Positions 4,490 through 11,669 of a DNA stretch of 11,669 nt are shown one piece after another. This stretch comes from Sphaerochaetaceae bacterium. Its GTDB lineage: Bacteria; Spirochaetota; Spirochaetia; Sphaerochaetales; Sphaerochaetaceae. Below the pieces are notes generated by a model. The model worked only from the letters and a program-made list of their open reading frames with translations, was not told where the DNA came from and made no database searches. The position numbers and the translations under genes are program-made. Each line of letters begins with the position of its first letter. Within the stretch, counting starts at the first letter, position 1. The DNA lies in NCBI GenBank assembly GCA_016302165.1, contig JAEDOD010000053.1, forward strand, positions 1 through 11,669, given 5' to 3'.

Positions 4490-7003
4490 TTACTTGACTA
4501 CGATGTTTACAAGCTTTCCTGGCACCACAATCTCCTTTACGATTGTCTTGCCGTCGGTCCACTTCTTTACAGTTTCGTCTCCCTTGGCCAGAGAAAGCAT
4601 TTCATCCTTTCCTGTCTCCCTTGGAACCCTGAGCTTGGACCTGACCTTTCCGTTGATCTGCACAACAACTTCTATCTCGTCGTCCTTTGTCTTCTCTTCA
4701 TCAAAGAGAGGCCAGCTTTCCTTGGATACGGAAGGCTCATGGCCAAGCATTGACCACAGCTCTTCGGCAAGGTGTGGAGTATATGGGGAAAGGAGGAGAG
4801 TAAGCTTCTCCAGGCACTCCTTGGAAACTGTCTCACCTTTGTTAAGCTCGTTTACAAAGACCATCATCTGGGAGATTGCTGTGTTGAAGTTAAGGGTGGC
4901 TGTGTCTTCAGTGACCTTCTTGATGGTCTTGTGCATCAGCTTCTCCACTTCCTTACTTGGGCTTTCTTCTGTAATGGTCTTCTCTGTGGCGATTCTCCAG
5001 ATTCTATCAAGGAATCTGTAGACACCGATGAAGCCTGCTGTTGCCCATGGCTTGGATTCTGTAAGAGGTCCCATGAACATTTCATACATTCTGACGCTGT
5101 CTGCACCATAATCTCTGATGAAGTCGTCAGGATTGATTACGTTCTTCAGTGACTTGGACATCTTCGCAATGACCTGGGTAAGCTCTTCGCCTGTCTCCAT
5201 GTCATAGTACTTGCCATCCCTTTCCTCGACCATATCTGTTGGAACAAGGGACTTGTTCTGCTTCTGGTAAGCAAAAGAGGTGATCATGCCCTGGTTTACC
5301 AGACGCTTGAAAGGCTCTGGAGTGTGGAGGGCTCCGATGTCGAAGAGGACCTGATGCCAGAATCTGGAATAGAGAAGGTGCAGTACAGCGTGCTCTGCTC
5401 CTCCCACATAGAGATCCACAGGCATCCAGTACTTCTCCTTCTCTTCATCGATGAAGGCCTTGTCATTCTTTGGATCGATATATCTCAGATAGTACCAGCA
5501 GGAACCGGCCCACTGAGGCATTGTGTTGGTTTCTCTCTTTGCGTCGGCTCCGCAGACAGGGCACTTGCAGTTGACCCATTCGTCCACATTGGCAAGAGGG
5601 CTCTCTCCTGTGCCGCTAGGCTCATACTTGTCGACCTTTGGCAGTGTGAGAGGAAGCTCTTCCTCTGGAACCGGGACAGTTCCGCAGTGAGGGCAGTGTA
5701 CAAGTGGAATAGGCTCACCCCAATATCTCTGGCGTGAGAATACCCAGTCCCTGAGCTTGTAGTTCACAGCCTTATGGCCGCAATGGTTCTTCTCAAGATA
5801 CTCCAGGACCTTCTCGATGGCATCCTTCTTGTTGAGTCCGTCCAGCCACTCTGAGTTCACATGCTCTCCGTCTTCTGTCCAGGCCTCTTTCTGTACATCC
5901 ACCTTGCTCTTCAGGACTTCGATGATCGGAAGGTTGAACTTCTTTGCAAATTCCCAGTCTCTGTCATCATGGGCAGGAACAGCCATGATGGCTCCTGTTC
6001 CATAGGAGATGAGTACATAGTCTGCAATCCAGATAGGAAGCTTCTTTCCGTTGATAGGGTTGATGGCATAGGATCCGGAGAAGACACCAGTCTTGTCCTT
6101 TGCAAGGTCTGTTCTTTCCAGATCAGACTTGTGCTTTGTGGCTTCCAGGTATTCCTCCACAGCCTTCTTCTGCTCTGGAGTGGTAAGCTTCTCCACCAGA
6201 GGATGCTCTGGTGCAATTACCATATATGTGGCTCCGAAGAGAGTGTCGCAACGTGTTGTGTACACTTCAAGGTAGTCGTCGCTCTTTTCAAGCTTGAAGA
6301 ATACTGCAGCACCTTCGCTTCTTCCGATCCAGTTGCGCTGCATGGCCTTTACAGATTCCGGCCAGTCAAGGTCATCAAGACCCTTGAGAAGCTTATCGCC
6401 ATAGGCTGTGATCTTCAGCATCCACTGCCTGATGTTCTTCTTTTCAACCTTGGTGCCGCATCTTTCGCACCTGCCTTCCTTCACCTCTTCGTTGGCCAGG
6501 CCTGTCTTGCAGGAAGGACACCAGTTGATTGGTGTGTGTGCTTCATAGGCCAGACCTTTCTTGTAGAGCTGGAGGAAGATCCACTGTGTCCACCTGTAGT
6601 AGTCTTCATCACAGGTGCTTATCTCCCTGTCCCAGTCATAGGAGAAGCCGAGACTCTTGATCTGACGGCGGAAGTTGTTGATATTCTTCTGTGTCGTTAC
6701 ATAAGGATGGGTTCCTGTCTTGATGGCGTAGTTCTCTGCAGGAAGACCAAATGAATCGAATCCCATTGGATGAAGCACATTGTAGCCGTTCATTCTCAGG
6801 AATCTGGAGTAGATGTCAGTAGCTGTGTATCCTTCCGGATGCCCTACATGAAGGCCGGCTCCTGAAGGATAAGGGAACATATCCAGGATATAGGCTCTCT
6901 TTTCCTTTGGGACCGATGGGTCCTCTGTGGCCTTGAAGGTCTTGTTCTCTTCCCAATATTTCTGCCATTTGGGCTCTATTTCATTGAATGGATATTTACT
7001 CAT
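4490..7003 (-). CDS. leuS: Leucyl-tRNA synthetase
   Basis: Class Ia synthetase charging tRNA-Leu in the cytoplasm. The full-length 837 residues show, in order: the HIGH motif as HVGH (52-55); a zinc-binding pair WCPSC/CERC (Cys162, 165, 179, 182); the CP1 editing domain with TTRCDTLFGATY (249-260) and AHDDRDW (344-350), whose acidic residues are needed to clear mischarged tRNA; a second zinc knuckle (Cys437, 440, 481, 484); WAGSCWYYLRY (498-508); KMSKS (614-618); the anticodon-binding helical domain; and a C-terminal VQINGKVRSKL domain (781-791). Both catalytic motifs are intact. The opening MSKYPF resembles spirochaetal LeuRS. No Shine-Dalgarno precedes the ATG. A GATAAA (7017-7012) ends 8 bases upstream and could be a -10 box for a leaderless mRNA, but no -35 is evident. 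It is followed by azlC and azlD in the same direction. Confidence 0.97.
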   Translation of the reverse strand: MSKYPFNEIEPKWQKYWEENKTFKATEDPSVPKEKRAYILDMFPYPSGAGLHVGHPEGYTATDIYSRFLRMNGYNVLHPMGFDSFGLPAENYAIKTGTHPYVTTQKNINNFRRQIKSLGFSYDWDREISTCDEDYYRWTQWIFLQLYKKGLAYEAHTPINWCPSCKTGLANEEVKEGRCERCGTKVEKKNIRQWMLKITAYGDKLLKGLDDLDWPESVKAMQRNWIGRSEGAAVFFKLEKSDDYLEVYTTRCDTLFGATYMVIAPEHPLVEKLTTPEQKKAVEEYLEATKHKSDLERTDLAKDKTGVFSGSYAINPINGKKLPIWIADYVLISYGTGAIMAVPAHDDRDWEFAKKFNLPIIEVLKSKVDVQKEAWTEDGEHVNSEWLDGLNKKDAIEKVLEYLEKNHCGHKAVNYKLRDWVFSRQRYWGEPIPLVHCPHCGTVPVPEEELPLTLPKVDKYEPSGTGESPLANVDEWVNCKCPVCGADAKRETNTMPQWAGSCWYYLRYIDPKNDKAFIDEEKEKYWMPVDLYVGGAEHAVLHLLYSRFWHQVLFDIGALHTPEPFKRLVNQGMITSFAYQKQNKSLVPTDMVEERDGKYYDMETGEELTQVIAKMSKSLKNVINPDDFIRDYGADSVRMYEMFMGPLTESKPWATAGFIGVYRFLDRIWRIATEKTITEESPSKEVEKLMHKTIKKVTEDTATLNFNTAISQMMVFVNELNKGETVSKECLEKLTLLLSPYTPHLAEELWSMLGHEPSVSKESWPLFDEEKTKDDEIEVVVQINGKVRSKLRVPRETGKDEMLSLAKGDETVKKWTDGKTIVKEIVVPGKLVNIVVK

Positions 7004-7139
7004 GGCAACAGTTTATCAATATGGCTGAAAAAATACCACAGACCTGGGAGAGGCTCTTCTTAAAAATCATGGGCAAGTGGAAATGGTGACGAAAACCAAT
7101 GTTTGAAGAACATCTGTTTTTAGGGCTATAATATATCCT
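7004..7139. other. Divergent promoter region between leuS and parE
   Basis: 136 bases separate the two start codons. The right side carries a good promoter for parE (7103-7132). The left side has no ribosome binding site for leuS and only a possible -10 (GATAAA, minus strand 7017-7012). The centre (about 7035-7095) shows no open frame, T-box or other riboswitch, and no long inverted repeat that I can see. The absence of a T-box is notable for an aminoacyl-tRNA synthetase gene but usual outside Firmicutes and their relatives. Confidence 0.6.
7103..7132 (+). promoter_or_regulatory. Promoter of parE, probably giving a leaderless mRNA
   Basis: TTGAAG (7103-7108) is followed after 18 bases by a perfect TATAAT (7127-7132). 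Only seven bases, ATATCCT, lie between the -10 box and the parE ATG at 7140, so transcription should begin at or next to the A of the start codon. There is no Shine-Dalgarno. The parE start is independently fixed by the family N-terminus. Confidence 0.7.
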
Positions 7140-8951
7140 ATGGCGTATGATGAAAGTAATATCAGGACATTATCAAGCATAGAGCACATCAGGCAGCGTC
7201 CAGGAATGTATATCGGACGCCTTGGAAGCGGTGCCCATCCTGACGACGGAATCTACATTCTTCTGAAGGAAGTTATAGATAATGCCATTGACGAGTTCAT
7301 GGAAGGTAACGGCAACAGGATTGTAGTGACCCAGGAAGGCCAGAAGTGCTCCGTCAGGGACTATGGAAGAGGTATCCCTCTAAATAAGCTTATCGAATGT
7401 GTTTCAGTAATCAACACAGGCGCCAAATATGACAACGAAGCCTTCCAGTACTCCGTAGGCCTTAACGGAGTAGGCACCAAGGCTGTAAATGCCCTTTCAA
7501 AATACTTTGAAATCACTTCCTGGAGAGAAGGCGAATACATGCATGCTGTCTTCGAAAGGGGAAAGCTGAAGGAGAAGAAGAGGGGGAAGGGAGATGAGCC
7601 CAACGGCACATTTGTGGCCTTCATTCCTGACGACGACCCATCCATATTCGGCTCCTATTCCTACAACGAAGACTTCATCAGGGAGAGACTCTGGAACTAC
7701 GCATATCTCAATAAGGGCCTTACCATGGTCTTCAACGGAAAGATCATCAGAAGCCAGAATGGTCTGACAGATCTGGTAAAGAAGATTCTTGGAGAGGATG
7801 GCCTCTATCCACTGATCAACTTCAAGAACAACCACCTTGAGTTCTCCTTCACCCATACCAATGGCTATGGAGAAAGCTACCGCAGCTACGTAAACGGCCA
7901 ATATACTTCAGACGGCGGAACCCATGAGGCTGCCTTCAAGGAAGGAATTTTAAAGGGAATAAACGAATTCTACCATAAGAGCTGGGCTGCACCGGAAATA
8001 AGGGATGGAATCGTAGCCACCATTGCCATCAAGGTCATGAATCCTGTCTTCGAGTCCCAGACCAAGAACAAGCTGGGAAACACAGATGTAAGGTCATGGA
8101 TAGTTCCTGAAGTGAAGGAGGCGGTGATCGACTGCCTCATGAAGAACAAGGACATTGCAAAGGGCCTGGAAGATAAGATCATCAACAACGAGAAGGTCCA
8201 CAAGGAAGAGGCTGCGGTCAGGAATGGAGCCAAGGAGAAGGCAAAGAGGGTGTCCATCAACATTCCCAAGCTGAAGGAGTGCAGATATCATCTCAACTCC
8301 GCCTCTCAGGCCCATAGGGAGGAGGCAGAGAAGTCCATGATCTTCCTGACAGAGGGAGACAGTGCTGCAGGCACCATCACCCAGGCCAGAAACAGCGACT
8401 ATCAGGCTGTCTTCGCCCTCAGGGGAAAGATTCTCAACGTCCAGGGAAAGAACCGCACTGAAATATACAAGAACGAAGAGCTCTACAACATGATGATAGC
8501 CCTTGGCATCGAGGAGAGCATGGATAACCTGAGATATGGCAAGGTTGTGATTGCCACCGATGCCGATGTGGACGGCTTCCATATCCGCATTCTGATCATG
8601 ACCTACTTCTTCACCTACTTCGAGGAGCTTATCGAGCAGGGAAGGCTCTATATCCTTGAGACTCCCCTTTTCAGGGTCAGGAACAAGAAGGAGAACGTGT
8701 ACTGCTACTCCGAAGAGGAAAGGGATGAAGCCTTGAAGGTGGTTAAAAGCGCAGAGGTCACAAGATTCAAGGGACTGGGAGAAATCCGCTCCGAGGAGTT
8801 CAAGAAATTCATCGGAGACGAGATCAAGCTGGTGCCTGTTACCTACGACAGCCTTAGGGAGATCAGACAGGAGATGGAGTTCTATATGGGAGACAACACT
8901 CCCGAAAGAAGAGATTTCATAATGGAGAATTTGTTGGATGGCCAGAGCTGA
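7140..8951 (+). CDS. parE: DNA topoisomerase IV subunit B (ParE, GyrB family)
   Basis: ATPase subunit of a type IIA topoisomerase that partners ParC to decatenate sister chromosomes. The 603 residues show a GHKL ATPase: RPGMYIG (20-26), EVIDNAIDE (44-52, with the catalytic Glu44 and Mg-binding Asn48), DYGRGIP (74-80) and GLNGVGTKAVNALS (107-120). The transducer domain carries QTKNKLG (307-313), whose Lys contacts ATP. The TOPRIM domain has TEGDSA (404-409), DADVDG (474-479) and RFKGLGE (542-548). The C-terminal ERRDFIMENL is the usual GyrB/ParE ending. ParE is preferred over GyrB because the gene overlaps a parC lacking a GyrA box and because the protein is compact (GyrB is often 630-800 residues). 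If the genome has no other gyrB/gyrA pair, this would have to be revisited. It overlaps parC by 14 bases. Confidence 0.9.
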   Translation: MAYDESNIRTLSSIEHIRQRPGMYIGRLGSGAHPDDGIYILLKEVIDNAIDEFMEGNGNRIVVTQEGQKCSVRDYGRGIPLNKLIECVSVINTGAKYDNEAFQYSVGLNGVGTKAVNALSKYFEITSWREGEYMHAVFERGKLKEKKRGKGDEPNGTFVAFIPDDDPSIFGSYSYNEDFIRERLWNYAYLNKGLTMVFNGKIIRSQNGLTDLVKKILGEDGLYPLINFKNNHLEFSFTHTNGYGESYRSYVNGQYTSDGGTHEAAFKEGILKGINEFYHKSWAAPEIRDGIVATIAIKVMNPVFESQTKNKLGNTDVRSWIVPEVKEAVIDCLMKNKDIAKGLEDKIINNEKVHKEEAAVRNGAKEKAKRVSINIPKLKECRYHLNSASQAHREEAEKSMIFLTEGDSAAGTITQARNSDYQAVFALRGKILNVQGKNRTEIYKNEELYNMMIALGIEESMDNLRYGKVVIATDADVDGFHIRILIMTYFFTYFEELIEQGRLYILETPLFRVRNKKENVYCYSEEERDEALKVVKSAEVTRFKGLGEIRSEEFKKFIGDEIKLVPVTYDSLREIRQEMEFYMGDNTPERRDFIMENLLDGQS

Positions 8952-10911
8952 ACGACTATATAAAGACTATTTTCTTGAATATGCTTCATACGTCATCAGG
9001 GATAGGGCCATTCCTGACCTGATGGATGGCTTCAAGCCAGTGCAGAGAAGAATCCTCCATACCATGATCAACATCGATGACGGAAGATTCAACAAGGTTG
9101 CAGGAGTAGTGGGAGAAGTGATGAAATATCATCCCCATGGAGACACCTCAATCTATGGAGCTCTGGTCAACATCGAGAATGACGGCCTCTTCATCGAGGG
9201 CCAGGGAAACTACGGAAACATCTTCTCCGGGGATGGAGCTGCAGCAGCCCGATATATCGAGTGCCGTCTCAAGCCTTTTGCCAAGAAGGTGCTCTATTCA
9301 CCTGAAATCACCGAATATGTGGACTCCTACGATGGAAGAAATAAGGAACCTGTGGTTTTCCAGGCAAAGGTTCCCGTGGTAGCCATAACAGGAACCAGCG
9401 GCATTGCCGTAGGTATGTCTACGAAGATTCTTCCCCACAATGTACTGGAAGTTCTGGAGTGCCAGAAGAAGGCATTGAGAGGAGAGGATTTTGAAATCTA
9501 CCCAGACTTCCCCACAGGTGGAATCGTTGACGTCTCCGAGTATGATGACGGCAAGGGAAAGATTACTGTCAGGGCCAAATTCAACACACAGGACCCCAAG
9601 AAGCTGATAATTGAGGAATTGCCCTATGAAGTGACATCCTCATCCCTCATAGAGTCTATCAAGAAGGCTGACGGAGGGGGGAAGCTGAAGATTGCCTCCA
9701 TCAATGACTACACGTCTGAAAAGGCAAACATAGAAATATGCTGGCAGAGGGGCGTCTATTCAGAGGATATGGTGGACATTTTATATGCCACCACAGACTG
9801 CCAGAAGAAGATAAGCGTCAATCCTCTTGTAATTGTGGATGGACTGCCCAAGATTGTAGGAATCAGCGACCAGATCAGATATCACGCAGACCATCTGGTC
9901 TCCACACTCCGCAAGGAGCTGGAAATCGAGATGGGCCACCTGAAGGACAAGCTCAGGGCAAGGACCATGGAGCGTATCTTCATTGAAGAGCGCATCTACA
10001 AGAAGATAGAGACCAAGGATACTCTCGAAGGTGTGGAGAAGGCTGTACAGAACGGCTTCAAGCCATTTTTGGCTGAAATAGACAACAGGCTTCCGGATAA
10101 GGATGACATGGAACGCCTTTTGAAGATTCCTATCAGGAGAATCTCCCTTTTCGACATTGAGAAGAACAGGGAGGAGATAAGGGAGATCCAGGCAGGCATA
10201 GACCAGTGCCTCTATCGTCTGGACCACATCATCGAATATGCAGAAGACTTCATCACAGAGCTTGAAGGCATGTTCGACAAAGAGGAGTTCTCAAGAAAGA
10301 GCGAGCTAGGTTCCATTGAGCATAAGAGCGCAAAGGAAGTGGCTGTAAGGAACATGGATGTAAGGTATGATCCTGAGACAGGATATCTGGGCACCAACGT
10401 AAAGACCGGAGAGAGCCTTTTGAAGATCAGCACCTTCGACAAGATCTTCTACATGAAGAACAACGGAGAGTATCGAGTAACCTCTGTTACAGATAAGATC
10501 TTCATCGGCAAGGAAGGCATCTTCTATATCAACTATGGTGATAAGGAGATCATAGGAAAGGAAATCTTCACTATGATCTACCGGGATAAGATTGGAGATA
10601 AGAAAGTGTGGATGATCAAGCGCTTCCAGATTTCCGCCTTCTCTTCCGACAAGACGTACTCCACTGTTCCAGACAAGGCCAAGATCAAGAAGATATGTCT
10701 CTTCCAGTCTGCTATCATCCATGTGAAATACAAGGAAGGACTGAAGTACAGAGTGCTGGAGGAGGATTTCAGGTTTGCAGACTTCAAGATCCTCAAATCA
10801 TCTTCCGGCCAGGGAAACCAGCTTACCACCAAGGAGCTTGAGAAGCTTGTAATCAAGCAGACAAAAGACAACAAGACGACGAAGGAAGCTGAGCCCACCC
10901 TTTTCGATTGA
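8938..10911 (+). CDS. parC: DNA topoisomerase IV subunit A (ParC, GyrA family)
   Basis: DNA breakage-reunion subunit of topoisomerase IV. In 657 residues it has the winged-helix region with PVQRRIL (34-40), HPHGDTSIYGALV (65-77) and the catalytic Tyr106 in AAAARYIE, then the tower and coiled-coil gate (about 180-480). A short C-terminal domain (about 485-640) follows. No QRRGGRG-type GyrA box is present, so wrapping and supercoiling like gyrase are not expected; the C-terminal MIYRDKIGDKKVWMIKRF stretch resembles Bacteroidetes-type ParC. In the quinolone-determining region the positions matching E. coli GyrA Ser83 and Asp87 are Thr70 and Gly74. The ATG lies inside the end of parE (14-base overlap) with GGAGA nine bases upstream, so the two subunits are probably translationally coupled. 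Confidence 0.9.
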   Translation: MARAERLYKDYFLEYASYVIRDRAIPDLMDGFKPVQRRILHTMINIDDGRFNKVAGVVGEVMKYHPHGDTSIYGALVNIENDGLFIEGQGNYGNIFSGDGAAAARYIECRLKPFAKKVLYSPEITEYVDSYDGRNKEPVVFQAKVPVVAITGTSGIAVGMSTKILPHNVLEVLECQKKALRGEDFEIYPDFPTGGIVDVSEYDDGKGKITVRAKFNTQDPKKLIIEELPYEVTSSSLIESIKKADGGGKLKIASINDYTSEKANIEICWQRGVYSEDMVDILYATTDCQKKISVNPLVIVDGLPKIVGISDQIRYHADHLVSTLRKELEIEMGHLKDKLRARTMERIFIEERIYKKIETKDTLEGVEKAVQNGFKPFLAEIDNRLPDKDDMERLLKIPIRRISLFDIEKNREEIREIQAGIDQCLYRLDHIIEYAEDFITELEGMFDKEEFSRKSELGSIEHKSAKEVAVRNMDVRYDPETGYLGTNVKTGESLLKISTFDKIFYMKNNGEYRVTSVTDKIFIGKEGIFYINYGDKEIIGKEIFTMIYRDKIGDKKVWMIKRFQISAFSSDKTYSTVPDKAKIKKICLFQSAIIHVKYKEGLKYRVLEEDFRFADFKILKSSSGQGNQLTTKELEKLVIKQTKDNKTTKEAEPTLFD

Positions 10912-10918
10912 GGAAATT

Positions 10919-11617
10919 ATGCTGGAAAAGAACAGAATTCTCTATGAAGATAACCATCTGATAATAGTGAACAAGAAGGTAGGGGAGCTGGTCCAGGGAG
11001 ACGAGACTGGAGACAGGACCCTTGCCGATGATGTGAAAGAGTACCTGAAGGTTACATACAATAAGCCAGGTAATGTATACCTGGGAATTCCCCATCGTCT
11101 TGATAGGCCCACTTCCGGCATTGTTGTATATGCAAAGACAGAGAAGGCTCTTATCAGGCTGAATGAAATGTTCCGCTCTTCCGGCGTGAAGAAGGTGTAT
11201 TGGGCCATTGTAGACAGAGCTCCACAAAAGGAGAAGGCCACCTTGGTCCACTACATCACCAGAAACACAGAGAACAACAAAAGCATTGCCTCCTGTAGCG
11301 AAAGGAAGGGCAGTAAGATTGCGAAGCTTGATTACACTCTCCTTGCATCTTCAGACAACTATTTTCTTCTTTCCATCAATCTCCACACTGGACGCCACCA
11401 TCAGATCAGGGCCCAGCTTGCAGCCATGGGCCTTCATATCAAGGGGGACCTGAAGTATGGAGCCGCCCGAAGCAATAGCGATGGAGGAATCTGCCTCCAT
11501 GCCAGAGAGATTACCTTCATCCATCCTGTAAAGAAGACGGAAATGAAGATTGTCGCTCCACCACCGGAAGATAATCTTTGGAGACATTTCCTTTCTGCTG
11601 TTGAAAATGGTGAATAA
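10919..11617 (+). CDS. RluA-family RNA pseudouridine synthase
   Basis: Converts specific uridines in rRNA or tRNA to pseudouridine. The signature HRLDRPTSGIVVYAK (59-73) places the catalytic Asp at 62. Further family blocks are YWAIV (109-113), LHTGRHHQIRAQLA (175-188) and DLKYGA (197-202). At 232 residues it lacks the N-terminal S4 RNA-binding domain of RluC and RluD and consists of the catalytic domain alone, as in RluA, TruC and several short homologues. Which nucleotide it modifies cannot be told from sequence, so no symbol is given. Its Shine-Dalgarno GAGG overlaps the parC stop, 7 bases separate the two genes, and it is very probably in the parE-parC operon. A functional link to topoisomerase IV is not implied. 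Confidence 0.9.
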   Translation: MLEKNRILYEDNHLIIVNKKVGELVQGDETGDRTLADDVKEYLKVTYNKPGNVYLGIPHRLDRPTSGIVVYAKTEKALIRLNEMFRSSGVKKVYWAIVDRAPQKEKATLVHYITRNTENNKSIASCSERKGSKIAKLDYTLLASSDNYFLLSINLHTGRHHQIRAQLAAMGLHIKGDLKYGAARSNSDGGICLHAREITFIHPVKKTEMKIVAPPPEDNLWRHFLSAVENGE

Positions 11618-11642
11618 AAAAGAGCTGGCAATACGCCAGCTC
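11616..11642 (-). terminator. Intrinsic terminator oriented for a leftward gene
   Basis: GAGCTGGC (11622-11629) and GCCAGCTC (11635-11642) form a perfect 8-bp stem with loop AATAC. On the minus strand the stem is followed by six T residues (11621-11616), a textbook terminator for a gene entering from beyond the right edge. On the plus strand the stem is followed by CTAAGAATT, so termination after the pseudouridine synthase gene would be weak. The U-tract overlaps that gene's TAA stop codon. Confidence 0.8.
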
Positions 11643-11669
11643 CTAAGAATTGTATATACGGAAAAGGGT

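Noticed and set aside
5861..6754. Long rightward open frame (297 codons) inside leuS
   Set aside because: It lies antisense to intact leuS coding for the editing and catalytic domains; it is Cys- and Val-rich nonsense typical of reverse-complement frames.
7004..7139. T-box or other riboswitch upstream of leuS
   Set aside because: The space is only 136 bases and shared with the parE promoter. No T-box consensus and no specifier or antiterminator hairpin can be found.
7140..10911. Reading the pair as gyrB-gyrA
   Set aside because: The A subunit lacks a GyrA box and has a short C-terminal domain, and the B subunit is compact. Topoisomerase IV fits better, though the rest of the genome would settle it.

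Overview
The window reads as ordinary chromosomal DNA of moderate G+C, most likely from a spirochaete (for example the Treponema/Sphaerochaeta side of the phylum). This is an inference from three things: the leucyl-tRNA synthetase begins MSKYPF and reads like spirochaetal LeuRS throughout; a short secreted protein has a relaxed, spirochaete-style lipobox (LSVSC); and the topoisomerase IV subunits are a compact parE-parC pair. No 16S rRNA or other decisive taxonomic marker is present.

Layout from left to right. Positions 1-420 hold no gene I can support. They contain an array of eight CTTCAA motifs spaced 11-12 bp apart at the window edge, a short open frame that looks like a decayed gene end, and a 10-bp perfect inverted repeat with a nested interior. 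At 421-1236 (-) is a very acidic protein of unknown function. Divergent from it are a small Trp-rich lipoprotein (1348-2070, +) and a single-chain iron-sulfur L-serine dehydratase (2110-3309, +). A strong bidirectional terminator (3379-3402) separates the dehydratase from the convergent leftward genes leuS-azlC-azlD (7003 down to 3403): leucyl-tRNA synthetase followed by the two subunits of a branched-chain amino-acid exporter. A 136-bp divergent promoter region (7004-7139) then leads into rightward parE-parC-pseudouridine synthase (7140-11617). At the right edge a terminator is oriented mainly for a leftward gene lying outside the window.

How the genes work together: leuS and azlCD share leucine as substrate or cargo (charging and export). 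Serine dehydratase makes pyruvate, a precursor of the branched-chain amino acids, so the middle of the window has a loose amino-acid theme. ParE and ParC form the decatenating topoisomerase IV, and the RluA-type enzyme is co-transcribed with them by position. parE has a consensus -10 hexamer that ends seven bases before its start codon, so its mRNA is probably leaderless; leuS also lacks a Shine-Dalgarno sequence. Several operon-internal genes (azlD, parC, the pseudouridine synthase) have clear ones, but azlC does not.

I saw no defence island, CRISPR array, prophage, intact transposon, tRNA, rRNA or recognisable biosynthetic cluster. I do not think the window contains a dramatic new system. 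The items most worth a second look are the phased CTTCAA array, the structured inverted repeat at 348-398, the hairpin at the azlC start, the leaderless parE promoter and the unknown acidic protein.
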